This document shows, one piece after another, positions 1 to 11,314 of a stretch of 64,000 nt of DNA. Below the pieces are notes generated by a model. The model saw only the letters and a list, made by a program, of their open reading frames with translations, was not told the origin of the DNA and ran no database searches. A program made the position numbers and the translations under genes. How positions within the stretch are numbered: the stretch's first letter is position 1; the number at the start of each line of letters is the position of its first letter. Source of the stretch: CAVVSQ01 sp963848825 (lineage in GTDB: Bacteria; Planctomycetota; Planctomycetia; Gemmatales; Gemmataceae); NCBI GenBank assembly GCA_963848825.1, contig CAWKFA010000017.1:434001-498000 (forward strand), in the 5' to 3' direction.

Positions 1-1625
1 TTGCGTACCCAAACTGGCCTCCCACAGAATTTGCTCTCCACTGTTTGAATTGGTGCCGGGCGGTGTGCCTAAATTGTACGTTTGATTGTTGGCTACATAA
101 ACATTGGATTGCGGACCATAGATATTCGAGCTGTCAAACAAACGCCCGTGAGCGCGGTCGATAAGGTTGGTGCTTTGATAGTTGTAGTCCTGGCCGGTGT
201 TGTTGGTAAAGGAGATGTCATTTCCACCCCAAATCACGAACATGGCATCCGTGGTGTTCGTGCCGTAGAAATTGCAACTGTCAACCCGGACATTTGAAGT
301 ATTGACCACATATATACCCATGCCCGTGAAATCGCAATTCTGGGCGACAAAACTATTGGAGCCACCGTCGACTATGTCTTCGTAGGGTTTTGATATAATT
401 GAAACATTGACCAAATCGTAGGCTAACGCGACACTGTTATTGGTCGACACGGCACCGGTAAAGTCTATGGTCAGATCACTTATTTTTCCGGGCGCTTTTA
501 TGAAATACTGATCTGAAAATCCCGCAAGCGGCTTGATAAAGGTAACATTCTTGCCGGCACCTTGGAGCCAAATCCCTCGCCAAAGCTGCCAATGAGCACG
601 GCGGTATCGGATAAGTAGTAGGTTCCGGGCTGAAGTTGAATTGTCGCCGGGCCTTGGGTGTTTATTATTGCCGCGATGGCGGCTTGAAATGCCGGAAGGG
701 CGTCAACCCCGGTATTCGGCAAGCCGTTGGCAAAACTAGAAAGCTTAACGACGTTGTGTCCGTAGTTGTATGCTCCTTGAACGGTAAGACCTAAGGGAGC
801 GGACCAGCCAAACTGACCGCCGTGGCCGTTGTGGACCCAGATTTGGTAGGAGCCTGCGGCCAGATTTGTTGGCAGTACAAAATCAACCTTGTAAGGGTTG
901 ACGGCGGTCGGGGTGATCCATTGGCCCTGCCCTTGACTGGGCTGAAGGAAAATCCAGCTCTGTGGGGTGCTTGCTCCATTGGAGAGATTCTCGCCATAAA
1001 CCGAAACCGTGTCGCCCACGGCAGCGGTACTTGAACCAGTGACGTTTGACGCAAGCCACCACGCTGTGGTCTTATTGACCGCGAAGGGGAGACTGGCGCC
1101 AGCAGCGTTTTCTGCCCAGACGAGGTACATCGAGTTCTGGGGCAGTCCGGCATCAAGGGTGGCTACCGCGCGGTTGCCGTTGAGTTCCTGGATAGTCGCG
1201 GTGGTCAGGTCGCCATTATTCGCCGTCGTCTGCCCGTAAGCCTGGAAGACCGTATCATTACCCACGCCGGCACCCGTCAATGCGGAAAACTGATAGCCCG
1301 TGGTCGCCAGGTTACCGTCCGGATTGGCCTGGCTGGTCAAGGTCGCCAATTGCGGTGCCCCGGTGGCGGGGGTGAGGTTGGCGACTGGAGGATTGAAAAC
1401 ATCCATGCCAGACGGCAGTGCCGGGTTACTAGATGGATGGTTAGTCAGAGCGATTTGTGCCTGCGCATTGACCGTGCCGGAGGGGGCTGGAAGCAAGACT
1501 GCCAGCAAATCGCGGGATTCCAGTTGTTCAAAAGTCAGCGGCGGCCTTCTGCGAAGCGGAATTCTCTTGGATTGGCGGGAGTTGGGGGACAGCAAGAGGC
1601 GCAAGCGCATAATAACCCGATTCAT
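1..1625 (-). CDS. secreted LEPR-type beta-helix protein (partial, frameshifted)
   Basis: The N-terminus has a basic leader followed by FEQLESRDLL (about residues 32-41), the planctomycete LEPR-XLL type surface-export motif. Residues 45-290 look like all-beta IPT/Ig-like modules. From about residue 305 (GVDALPAFQAAIAAI) a pectate-lyase-3 type right-handed beta-helix begins. The frame written from 1625 ends in non-homologous sequence at 498. Dropping into the next frame near 572 restores EGIWLQGAGKNVTFI and runs open to base 1 with helix-like coils rich in N, T and G (for example FVAQNCDFTGMGIYVV). So the gene has a single missing base near 572 and continues beyond the left edge. It is a surface or secreted carbohydrate-binding or polysaccharide-lyase-like protein. 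Catalytic residues are not identifiable. It is divergent from the glycosyltransferase at 1743. Confidence 0.75.
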
Positions 1626-1742
1626 GGGGCCATCCTAAATAGACGGGTGTCCAGTAAATTGTGATTCTGGTTGAGGGGGCAAGTTTCGGTTGGGAAACCC
1701 TAGGTCGAAAACTGGTACGCGTCAAATGGTGGATGGGCCGGC

Positions 1743-2733
1743 ATGGGTATGATGCCGGATATTCTTGTCACCTTCATGATCGCCACGCGGAACCGCGTGG
1801 ACGAGTTGGAAAAGACGCTCGCGGCGTGTTTAGCCCAGGATTTTTCGTCTTATGAAATCCTTGTCGTGGACGATGCCTCTTCAGATGGTACGTTCGAACG
1901 GGTACGCACAAGGTTTCCACATGTGAATATTGTGCGGCGCGAGCGCAATCAGGGCTCCATCGCGGCCCGCAATGACATTGTACGCCGCGCCAAAGGCAAA
2001 TATATTATCGGGCTCGACGACGACAGCAGGTTTGTCGACCTCGATGCCTGCCGTCGCGTGGTGGCACGGCTGGAAGCGGAGCCCGACCTGGGAATTATCT
2101 CTTTCCAGGCGATTGGGCCGGAACATCCCGAACGGATGACCGAGGCAGGACGCCTCGCGGCGAATGGCATTGCAGTTCGTTCGCGGCGTGCGGCGTCGCA
2201 ATTCGGCGGTCGATGTTGGCCAAGACCGGTCTTTTTCCAGATTTTTTTTTCCATACCTACGAGGAGCCAGACCTCTGCATCCGTGCATGGAATGTAGGTT
2301 ATCGTGTGCTCCAATGGAACGATATCGTCGTTTATCATGAATTCTCGTGGCTCAATCGCAATGAACAACGGAACCACAGAGTCCACACCCGGAATGAGGC
2401 GTGCAGTGCCTGGATGCGTTGCCCCTGGCACCTTGTGTTGCCAATGACAATTATACGTCTTCTCGGGCAGGCTCGTTATGCGGCTTCGCGGGGCTGGCTG
2501 CTCAGGGAGCCTCGCATCTGGGCCGAGTTTCTTCGTGCCTGCCACAAAGTCTCCGTAATCGCAGGCCCGTCAGCACCAAAGCCCTCAAGATTACCTTGGC
2601 TTTGAATCGCGTCAAGATCGCCGATCGTTCTGCGGTTTGGGAATTGGGCAAGCTGAGTTGGTGGCAAATACTTCGCCACCGGTTCCCGCCGGATCTCACG
2701 CCGGAGGAATTTCGCACGAAATCTTGTCGCTAA
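1743..2733 (+). CDS. family 2 glycosyltransferase (frameshifted)
   Basis: Reconstructed from three frames (breaks near 2190 and 2545). The N-terminus VTFMIATRNRVDELEKTL followed by EILVVDDASSDGTFERV is the GT-A nucleotide-binding fold of GT2 enzymes. GLDDDSRF carries the DxD-type metal-binding acidic cluster. After the first break CGVAIRRSMLAKTGLFP and FFHTYEEPDLCIRAW match the GT2 acceptor region (ED-type motif). After the second, a C-terminal tail of about 55 residues restores the frame to 2733. Roughly 330 residues, cytoplasmic or membrane-peripheral. It transfers a sugar from an NDP-sugar, probably onto the lipid-linked exopolysaccharide repeat, given the following GT4, Wzy and export genes. 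Start 1743 is the first of three nearby ATGs (1743, 1749, 1752); the fold begins just after the third. Confidence 0.8.
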
Positions 2734-2841
2734 AAGGCGCCTCGCATAAACGTAGGCGTAATCTTCAGGTTGCGGAACATCCAAAGCCAAGGGGTTGCGG
2801 CTACGACTATATGTTGGAGGCTCTAAAGGAATGCTGATCGC

Positions 2842-4079
2842 GTGTTATCGAACATCGATACCTATGTTTGTGCGTTTCGCGGCCGGCGGGATTCGTATCA
2901 GGCTCCGCTCGCACTCGCGGAAGCCGGAATGCTCGACCAGTTCATAACCGATGCGTATGCGGTGCCTTGGTTGAAGCCTTTAATTAAAATTGCGCCCGCG
3001 AGAATTCGGGAAAAGATGGGTTCCCGCATCGAACCGGGTATTCCCTCGGATCGAATCCGCTGTCTGTGGATCACCACTCTGTTGGAACACGTCCGTCACC
3101 AGCTTGGTTTTGGGCCGATGCTGACTTACATGAAGCTCGACGGCCGCTTCTCCAGTGCTGCGGCCCGACGCGCGGCGAAACAGCGATGCGACCTGTTCCT
3201 ATATAGTCCGTATGCCTGGGAGGCGTTCACGGCGAAGTATCCGCATACCCCACGGCGGGTATTGTTTCAGTACCACCCGCATCCCGAGGTAGAGCGACGG
3301 ATCCTTCGGGAAGACGCAGACTCGCTATCCGGGTGTGGGGAGTCTTTTGGTGGCGCATGGACAAGGCTCCGCCCGAGGAACTTCTTCGTCGCGAGCGTGA
3401 TTGTTGGCGACATGCCGATTTAATACTCTGCGCAAGTGAGTTTACCCGTCGCTCGCTACTTGAAGTTGGCTGCGATGCGCAATGTTGCCGCATCGTTCCC
3501 TATGGCGTCGACCTTCCGGCGTTTAATGTTGGCCAGGCGACCACAGAGGGGTTTCATGCTATATTTGTCGGCTCGGGCGGTCAGCGGAAGGGATTGCATC
3601 ATCTGCTGCTGGCTTGGCAAAACACCGTTCTCCCCCCGGGTAGCCGTTTGACGCTCGTGTGTCGCGTCCTGGACGATGGCATAAAGCGGATGCTTGCGGA
3701 AATGCCCGAAGTCGAACTTCGCCGAGGGGTTTCACTAGAGGAATTGCACCGTCTGTATGCCACCAGTTCATTGTTTGTGATGCCTTCTCTGGTGGAAGGA
3801 TTTGGCCAAGTTTATTTGGAGGCTCTTTCTCACGGTTGCCCGGTTCTTGGCACCAGAAATACCTGCCTGCCCGACATCGGCGGCGAAGCTGATGGGATTT
3901 TCATTGTATCACCTGGCAACGTTGAGGAACTTTCGGCAAAGTTGGGAAAACTTGCCAGAACGTTGGTGGGGATACGCGATCCCGCGGCCGCGCAACGTTC
4001 CGTGGCTAGCCACACTTGGCAAGGGTTCCAAGAATCTCTTCGGCCGCCCCTTGCGGAGATGATTTACGGAACCCTTTGA
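2842..4079 (+). CDS. family 4 glycosyltransferase (frameshifted)
   Basis: Two frames joined near 3330. The first part holds the N-terminal Rossmann lobe (SYQAPLALAEAGMLDQFITD). The second has ADLILCASEFTRRSLLEVG, the donor-binding lobe with FVGSGGQRKGLHHLL, and the GT4 E-x7-E signature in MPSLVEGFGQVYLEALSHG, as in GT-B retaining enzymes. About 410 residues. A GTG at 2842 opens the correct frame. An ATG at 2831 preceded by GGAGG would need one more indel (MLIACY then NIDTYVC) and may be the true start. Part of the exopolysaccharide glycosyltransferase series. Substrate cannot be told from sequence. Confidence 0.75.
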
Positions 4080-4117
4080 TAAATCCAGCGAGGACGGCCT
4101 TGTTCATTCTAGCGTGG

Positions 4118-6574
4118 ATGCTTAATTGTGAAAGTGCTCTCGGTAGGGTCAAGATTTCGCGACCCAAAGCCGGGTTGGCGTTGGCGCAGTGGCTTCCACA
4201 GACAAACCGCGGGTTTCCTACGCTGGCATTACTGTTGTTCTTTGCACTTGTGCCGAATTCCGGCCATGCAGCAACCAGCGATCCTGCTCAGCCAGGATTA
4301 TCCGTTGTCTTCGATAATGAGGGCCTGAAGTCGCTGGCTTTTGCCGGCAACGAATTGCTCGTAGAAAAATCATCACCTCTAGTTTCCGTCAAGGGTGTGG
4401 ACGGTAAGTCGATCATGCTCGCTCTTAATAAGGGCGGTGCGACGCAGGTAAACAGCGTATTGACGCGTGTTTACGAAGGCCTGATGACAGTGACCAGGAT
4501 TCAGCAGATGGTAAACAATTTGAACATGACGGTTACATTCAAAAATACCGGCAAGCAGGCCATCAGCTCGGTAGAATATCAACCGATGATACTGCATTTT
4601 CCCAGGCGACCGAACGGTGGACGCTGGAAATGGGGTTATGCCGTCACGGTTGACATCGAGGATGCACTGGAATAGTCGACGCGGATTGGGACACAGGGAA
4701 ACTTGTCCTTTGTGTCGAAACGGCGCCGACCCTGCGAGACCCGGAAGAGATGGCTCGTCCTATGACGATGGGTTTCGAGGGCAATTATGGCAACAACGCG
4801 AACAACTCTTTGATGTTCCGCACTACCTTCAGCCCGGCCCTCGAGCCCGGTAAGTCATGGACATTCCGGTCCTCGCTCCGCTTTTCCACGTCGACGACAC
4901 CAACCATAGACATTGCGAAAGACATCTACTTGAATTTCGCGAAGGCCCATCCGAAAACGCTGAACTGGCCGGATCGTCGTCCGATTGGCGCGATCATGAT
5001 GGCAAATTCCGGTCAAAAGTGGCCGACCAATCCCCGCGGTTGGTTCAACGATCCGAAGGTGGATATTACGACGGAAAGAGGCAAGAAGGTATTTAACGAA
5101 CGGTTGATGAAATATGCTGAAACGAGCATACAGGAGATGAAGAAAACGGCGCTCAGGGCATGGTCTTTTGGGACGTGGAGGGCGGCGAGATGCCGCATGC
5201 TATAACTTATATGGGCGATCCCCGCATTATCCCGCAGGCAGCCCCGAAATGGACACGGCGGCTGATGAGTTCTTCAAGAAGTTCTTGGATGCAGGATTAA
5301 GGACTGGCATCTGTATTCGCCCGTCCAAAATCATCTCTAACCTGAAAGGTGGATGGCAACATCAGCAAACGGAGGACCACGTCGGCGACCTGGCAGATAA
5401 GATTGCCTATGCCAAGAAACGCTGGGGGTGTTCCATCTTTTACATGGACACAAATGTGACATGGCCAATAAACAAGGATACCGCAGACCGGTCAAAGGGC
5501 ATGTGGCAGGGCAACGCGACGATTCTTCCCGCCTCCGACCTGCGCACGCTTCTGCCGTCGATATCCTGATGTGCTAATCTTTCCTGAATTCGGCCCATTC
5601 GGCTATTATAACGTCTGCGGTGTCTATGGAGATCCTCGATTTGGGTCCACTGAGGGCCTTCGTCTGGCTTATCCCGATGCCGTTATTGTCCGGCCAATTG
5701 TGGACGGCGATTATATCGAGCGTTGGAATGATCTTCTTGGAGGAGTACACGAAGGAACCATCCAACTTTTCCGTGGCTGGTTTAGTGATCCGCGCAATGT
5801 TTTGGTGAAGAATATTTATCGCGAAGCGGATCTGGTGCAAAAAAGTGATTCTGTCATGAAGTCTGGATCTCTCAAAGCGCTGCTGGCGGATGGCGATCCA
5901 CTTGTGCGATTCGCTACCGTTTCACGTCTGGCAAAACCAAGCACGCCCGCGGCTTTGTTGTTGATTAAGGCGCTGGGCCAGGAGAAAGATTGGGTTGTAC
6001 AGCGAAAGATCATTGGGGCATTGGGCGGCGGCGGGCGATCCGACTGCCGTTTCGACCTTGTCTCAATTCGTAAAGGATCCGAAATTTGGTTTGGATGAAT
6101 TCGCCGCGCACGCCTTGGGTTGCATCGGATCGGCGGCAACGCCTAAGCTGATCGAGTTTGCGACAGGCAAAGATCAACGGCTGATCAAAATGGCACTAAA
6201 GGGGTTAGCGCAATCCGATGATTCGGCCGCGATCGGCACGCTGCTGTCACTGTCAAAAAGCCCAGATCCTAAGGTCCGGGACCTCGCCGCTCGTGCCCTC
6301 GGCCGTAGGAATGAACCAGCAATCATTGCACGGTTGGTGGCCATGCTGGAGGATAAAGATTCCGCGGTGGTGATTGCGGCATGCGCTGCATTGGGCCAGA
6401 TCAAGGACCAATCTACGGTAGCGCTTGGTGAATTTGATCGTGCGCTCCGTGGACGAATTGAAGAACAACTATATCCGAGAAGCCGCGGGCGATGCACTGG
6501 AATCTATTACTGGCCGGCAATATAGCGTTTTCCACAACCTTTGGAAGAAAGCACTGGACGACAAGAATCTCTGA
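4118..6574 (+). CDS. secreted glycosidase-like protein with C-terminal HEAT repeats (frameshifted)
   Basis: About 818 residues after joining six segments (breaks near 4680, 5185, 5570, 6035, 6440). ATG 4118 gives a hydrophobic signal segment (TLALLLFFALVPNSGHA) at residues 38-54. A beta-rich N-terminal domain follows (LSVVFDNEGLKSLAF). The middle part, GMVFWDVEGGEMPHAITYMG, TGICIRPSKI, WGCSIFYMDTN and LIFPEFGPFGYYNV, looks like strands of a TIM-barrel glycoside hydrolase of the GH31/GH36 broad group, with candidate acids in WDVEG and YMDTN. From about 5860 there are at least five HEAT/PBS-lyase-type helices (for example LAARALGRRNEPAIIARLVAM). Possibly a periplasmic polysaccharide-modifying enzyme of the EPS locus. 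The stop at 6572 is followed in frame by 32 more open codons to 6673, so the true end could be later. Family assignment is inference. Confidence 0.5.
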
Positions 6575-6751
6575 GTTGCACCCGATGTTTTGGTCGACTA
6601 TCAAAAACGGTCGGCCATCGGGGGCGAAATCCGAGCGAAGCGGCATGGGAAGCTGCAGTTCGGACAGTTTAGCAACGTTTGATGGCTATGCGTTAGCTGA
6701 CGTCCTCCATGACTATCGTCACAACTTATCATGATACCTTGAGATCTAGCT

Positions 6752-7367
6752 ATGCTTCATCCCCACCACATTTATCACGACTACGCTTGCCCCGACCCTC
6801 CCCACCAGCCGCTTTATCTTAATAAAATCCTGGCGTCCTTGGTCCCGGAAAACCGTTCTCGATGCTGGTTGTGGTGACGGGAATTTCTCGGAAAGCCTCG
6901 CACAGGCTGGCCATGAAATGTTTGGCATCGATCTTTCTGAAGGTGGCATCGCCAAATCCCGGGAGAGAAAATGCGGCACCTTCAAAGTTGCGTCGGTTTA
7001 CGATGACTTCGGAGCGATCTTTCCCGCGACGAAGTTTGATGCAGTGATTTCAGTAGAAGTCATCGAGCACCTATACGATCCACGCACGTTTACGCGCCGC
7101 ATTTATGACGCGTTGGGACCGGGTGGACTGGCAATCATTACCACGCCGTATTGGGGCTGGCTCAAGAATGTTCTCCTGGCGGTCACGGGGCGAATGGACC
7201 GAGCTTTGACTGCCCTCTGGACCGGCGGACATATTAAGCATTGGAGCTACACGACACTACGAAAACTCTTCGAGGAACGCGAATTCGAATTCGTAGCTTT
7301 TCAAGGTGCTGGTCGCTTGCCTTTCATTTGCGGAATGATAATGGTTTTTCGTAAGAAACGATTTTGA
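6752..7367 (+). CDS. class I SAM-dependent methyltransferase (frameshifted)
   Basis: ATG 6752 opens MLHPHHIYHDYACPDPPHQ. A break near 6855 leads to TVLDAGCGDGNFSESLA, motif I of class I methyltransferases, then HEMFGIDLSEGGI (motif II acidic residue), FDAVISVEVIEHL (motif IV) and GPGGLAIITTPYWG (motif V/VI), typical of the Methyltransf_23 or UbiG-like group. About 205 residues, cytoplasmic. Members inside polysaccharide clusters often methylate sugars or lipid-linked intermediates. The context (glycosyltransferases before, polymerase after with the stop overlapping the next reading frame) supports that. Acceptor unknown. Confidence 0.8.
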
Positions 7368-7375
7368 AGAATATC

Positions 7376-8706
7376 ATGCCTGTAATACACGATATATCGC
7401 GTTTGTCCGCGCTGCTAATGACAGGTCTAGTGTTGGCCGCCCTATTTGCTGACTTACGCCAGGACCTACGCCGGTTAGTTCGCGGACGTAACGTGGTGCT
7501 TTGCGGGATTGGGGCTTGGTATCTCCTGGAGGCCCTAATGATCCCCGACGCGTTACGCGATTATACGCAAGAGCAGTATAATCTTGCCGTCTTCTATATT
7601 GGGCTGGCGCTTACAGGGTTCCTGGTAGGATATCATTACACAAGGGGATGTTGGTTTTTTCCGACCTTGGCCGAAAAAATTACCTTTTTCGACGACGATC
7701 ACTGGCTATGGAGGCTGGTGTTGATTGGAGCCCTAATCGGTTTTGCGCCCATTGTGTATTTCACCGGAAGCCAATTCGGTGAGATGTTCGAGGGCATGAT
7801 GGGCATGCGTGCTACCTGGGGCGGATTGTTAGGTCGGGGCCGTTACGGCGACGCCCGGGCTGCCTTTTTAATGCTGGAGATGTTCGTCGGCGAAGTTGCT
7901 CCTTCGCGGCCATCATACTTTTCAAAAAGGGCAGCACGATTGTACAACGCCTGCTATGCGGCATCGTGCTATTTTGGCCTATGCTGCGAGCTTACGGAAC
8001 CGGAACGCGCTCCGCGATGATTGTCACGTTCGGTAGCCTGTTCGCATTTCTTTACTGGAGAGCCACGCAAGCATGGCAAAAAAAAATAATTTTCGCCATA
8101 ATCATCTGCTGTCCTTTGTTATATGGGGTGATGGCCGCCCTGGTGGTGTCGCGCGGTTCAGGGAGTTTTTCGTGGGAGGACCGTGAAAAGGCGGACTACG
8201 TCGGCAATGAGATGTTCCAAGTACTTCTGTTTATCATGTCTAAAGTTCCTGATGTGATCAACTATCAATATGGTTATGGTTATTACGTTCAGGTGGTAAA
8301 TCCTGTCCCGAGGTTTTTGTGGCCGGACAAACCAACATTGGACGTGGGGATACTAATGGCCCAAATCTACGGTGACGTAGATGCGACCGGCGAAGCCAAA
8401 CTGACTATATCGCCCGGGCTCATTGGTGAGATGTATCTCAATTTTGGGGTGGTGGGTATTGTCGGACTGAGCGCTTTTGGGGGCTGGCTGGTAAAGGGCT
8501 GGGATGAAATACCACGACTTTTTGGACGATCCCTGCCAGTGATGATGTACTACAGCGGCGGCCTCGGGGTCCTGTTCATCTTGGGCCGCTCCTTCACCAT
8601 GAACATGTTTTACGGACTCATCAGCCTGTCGCTTCTGGCCTGGTTGATTCGGTGGCTGAATCCGCGAGCGGTGGGCGAGTCGCGCACTCCCGGACCAATT
8701 CCTTGA
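7376..8706 (+). CDS. Wzy-like O-antigen/EPS polymerase membrane protein (frameshifted)
   Basis: About 443 residues with roughly ten hydrophobic segments. Joined near 7905, where the frame switches to AAIILFKKGSTIVQRLL. Long hydrophilic loops carry EDREKADYVGNEMFQ and NPVPRFLWPDKP; the latter resembles the periplasmic loop of oligosaccharide repeat-unit polymerases. The expected role is block polymerisation of lipid-linked repeat units in the periplasm. ATG 7376 (MPVIHDISRL) is preferred over an upstream TTG at 7364 that overlaps the methyltransferase stop. Wzy proteins have poor sequence conservation, so the call rests on topology, the PRxxWPxKP motif and the EPS context. Confidence 0.65.
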
Positions 8707-8866
8707 CGTATTTGCCGGGTCGTTGCATATCGTTGCACGGGCGTGGTTGTGCGTCGTAAGGCTCCGGGGTTTCTGGCGTCTATGGGCGACCGCCAACTGA
8801 ACTGCAAAAAAAGTACCGTTCCTGGCAACGCGGCGGCGGCCATGCAACGCAGTCCCGCCGCATAGC

Positions 8867-8940
8867 AAAAATGGTATGCGAAATGGTATGCAAAATGGTA
8901 TGCGAGGGGGGTGCCCGGTGCACGCATACATACCATTTTT
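8867..8940. repeat. short direct repeats with opposed inverted copy between wzy-like gene and GT4
   Basis: Three near-identical copies of AAATGGTATGCG/CA lie in tandem at 8868-8903, followed by a GC-rich spacer and an inverse copy CATACCATTTTT at 8929-8940, which pairs exactly with AAAAATGGTATG at 8867-8878 (12 bp). The RNA could fold alternatively with each direct copy. This lies in the 303-base gap between 8706 and 9010, where no gene is visible. It could be a regulatory hairpin, a binding site or a slippage-made repeat. Confidence 0.5.
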
Positions 8941-9009
8941 ACAAGCGAGTATCCTCAATGGCACCCGGCCGCGTCATTCCTGTACGATTTTGCAACAGGT
9001 TCTTCCTCG

Positions 9010-10146
9010 ATGGATAGTCCTGGGCGGCCGTTGCGGGTCTGTTTTTTGGCCGTGATGCCCGCGCCGTACATGGTGGACCTGTTTGAGGCCATCGAGGGGG
9101 ACCCGCGGTTTCATTTGAAGGTACTTTACCTGGAGAAGCCGGCGGTGGCGGCTCCCGGGGTGTACTGGGAGGAAAAGGCGCTGCCGGCTTATGCTGCCGT
9201 GTTGCCGGGGGGCTGGTTTTCGTTTTGGCGGGCGCGGGTGCATCTTAATGGGGGGCTGTTCGCGGCGCTGGAGCGGGGGCGGCCGGACGTGGTGGTGGTG
9301 CTGGGGTATTCGAGCATCACTTGCCAGTTGGCCATGTATGGGCTGTGGGTGAAGCGGCTGCCGTGGATTTTTTGGGGCGAGGTGCCGGGGTTCGAGCGTC
9401 GCGGGGTGGTGGGGGAGGTGCTGCGGTGGCTGGCGCTGCGGCCGGTGGCGTGGCTGGCGGCTGGCATCGCGGGGATCGGCACGCGGGCGGTGGCGGAGTA
9501 TGCCCGGCTGACGCGTGCGGGCCGGCCGGTGTGGAACATCCCCTATTATTGCCGTAACGACGCCTTTTTGCGGATCGAGCGGCCGGTTGCGGGTGCGGCT
9601 CACTACCTCTATTGCGGGCAAATCGTGGCCCGCAAGGGGGTGGAGCTGCTGGTCAAGTCATTTTCCGAGCTGGCCCGGGTCGATAACAACGTGCGGCTAA
9701 CCCTGGTGGGGGAAGGGCCGTTACGGCCAGCGCTGGCGGCATCGGTGCCGGAGGAAATCAGGCCGCGGGTGACGTGGGCGGGCTTCAAGGAAGCGAGCGA
9801 GCTGCCCGGTTATTTCGCGGCCGCCAACGTTTTCGTGCTGCCGTCGCTGCACGACGGCTGGGGCGTGGTCATCAACCAGGCGGTCAGCGCGGGCATGGGG
9901 GTGATCGCCTCGGACGCGGTAGGCGCGGCGGCGGACCTGGTGGCCGATCATGTCAACGGCCTGATCTTTCCCAGCCAAAACCAGCAAGCCTTGACCGCGG
10001 CACTCCAATTCTTCGCGGCCAACCCAGATGCGATTCGCAAGTTTGGCGAGGCATCACGCCAGCGGGCCCAGACGCTGAGCCCGGCACAGGGCGCCGACGC
10101 CTGGTATCGCTTTTGTCACCGAATTCTCCAGGGTGCCAGGAAGTAA
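9010..10146 (+). CDS. family 4 glycosyltransferase
   Basis: An intact 378-residue GT-B protein. The N-lobe begins RVCFLAVMPAPYMVDLFEAI. YLYCGQIVARKGVELLVKSF is the donor-lobe start, and VLPSLHDGWGVVINQAVSAG holds the acidic GT4 signature (D..GWG..I.QA, with the first Glu replaced by Asp). ATG 9010 is the first codon that starts directly at the fold; the open frame extends 33 codons upstream without family-like sequence. The downstream gene starts immediately after the stop at 10146, so the next three glycosyltransferases are probably one transcript. Sugar donor and acceptor unknown. Confidence 0.85.
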   Translation: MDSPGRPLRVCFLAVMPAPYMVDLFEAIEGDPRFHLKVLYLEKPAVAAPGVYWEEKALPAYAAVLPGGWFSFWRARVHLNGGLFAALERGRPDVVVVLGYSSITCQLAMYGLWVKRLPWIFWGEVPGFERRGVVGEVLRWLALRPVAWLAAGIAGIGTRAVAEYARLTRAGRPVWNIPYYCRNDAFLRIERPVAGAAHYLYCGQIVARKGVELLVKSFSELARVDNNVRLTLVGEGPLRPALAASVPEEIRPRVTWAGFKEASELPGYFAAANVFVLPSLHDGWGVVINQAVSAGMGVIASDAVGAAADLVADHVNGLIFPSQNQQALTAALQFFAANPDAIRKFGEASRQRAQTLSPAQGADAWYRFCHRILQGARK

Positions 10147-11314
10147 ATGCGCGTGCTGCTCGTGTCCTCCTCCTCGGGCTCGCTGGGGGGAGGCGAACTA
10201 TACCTGATCTGGCTGGGCGCCGGCCTGGCCCGGCGCGGTCTGCAAGTGATCACGGCCATGTCGGACCATCCGCGCATGGACGGCCTGGCCAAAGCGTGTG
10301 CGCCCTTCGGCCAAGTGAGCCGTCTGGCGTACCGCAACACCTACGACAGGCTCCTGCGTGGCGGTGGAGCGCTGCTGGCGCTGCCAACGATTGGCAGGCT
10401 CAAGCGTTTTTTCCAGGCAGAGCAGCCAGACATCATCCACATCAACAAACAAAACGTCGAAGACGGCCTCGATCTACTGCTGGCGGCCAGAAAAACGGGC
10501 ATACCCACGGTGGCGACGATCCACGTGGCCCGCGGCATGGCGGATCTGCGCGAGCGGCGGCGTGGTGCGGGACTGGCTGGCCGCGCGGGTGTTGCGAAGC
10601 AGCGGAGCGGACTACATCACGGTGGCGCATCATTGCTCGACGCAACTGCTGGCAGGGTGCAAGGGGCTGCCGGCGAGCCGAGTGCACGTGGTCTTGAACG
10701 GCGTGAGCCCGGCACCGACAGCGGACCGGGCGAGTATTCGAGCGTCATGGGGCTGCGAGCCGGGCGATGTGGTGCTGGGGTGCGTAGCCAGGCTGGAACA
10801 GCAGAAGAACCCGCTGTTCGCCCTCGAGTTGCTGGCGCAATTGCCGGGACACGTGAAGCTGGCGTGGGTAGGAGATGGCCGGCTGCGCGAGGACTTTGAG
10901 CGTGCGGTGCGGCAAAAGGGGCTGGAGAAACGTGTGCATCTGGAAGGCTGGCGAGCCGACGCCCGCGAGCGGCTGGCGGGTTTCGACATTTTCGTGCTGC
11001 CATCGGATTACGAAGGCTTCCCCTTCGCGGTGCTCGAAGCCATGGCGGCGGGCCTGCCGTGCGTGGTCTCCGACGTCGATGGCACGCGTGAGGCGGTAGT
11101 GGAGAGCGAGACAGGGTTTTTGTGCAAGGCGCGTGATAGCGAGCAATGGCTAGGCCGGCTCAATAAACTCGCGAGCGATGGCGAACTTCGTGAGACCCTG
11201 GGAACGCGGGGCCTCGAACGCATGCGCAGCCATTTTAGTCTGGAGGCGATGGCGGCAGGCACGGCCAGGGTCTATGACGAGGTGCTGGGCCGAGCGGGGA
11301 AAGCCCCGCGATGA
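10147..11314 (+). CDS. family 4 glycosyltransferase (frameshifted)
   Basis: Starts directly after the previous stop. MRVLLVSSSSGSLGGGELYL is the glycine-rich GT-B N-terminal loop. A break near 10565 (after ARGMADLRERR) moves to VVRDWLAARVLRSSGADYI. The C-lobe shows VLGCVARLEQQKNPLFALEL and VLPSDYEGFPFAVLEAMAAG, the canonical E-x7-E GT4 motif. About 388 residues. Its last bases overlap the next ATG (ATGA), indicating translational coupling. Predicted cytoplasmic EPS glycosyltransferase. Confidence 0.82.

Noticed and set aside
8974..9621. 215-codon minus-strand frame opposite the GT4 gene
   Set aside because: Pro/Arg/His-rich shadow of a high-GC gene; the plus strand shows clear GT4 motifs.
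9774..10697. 307-codon plus-strand frame across two GT4 genes
   Set aside because: Bridges two genes in the wrong frame, Arg/Gly-rich, no homologous motif.
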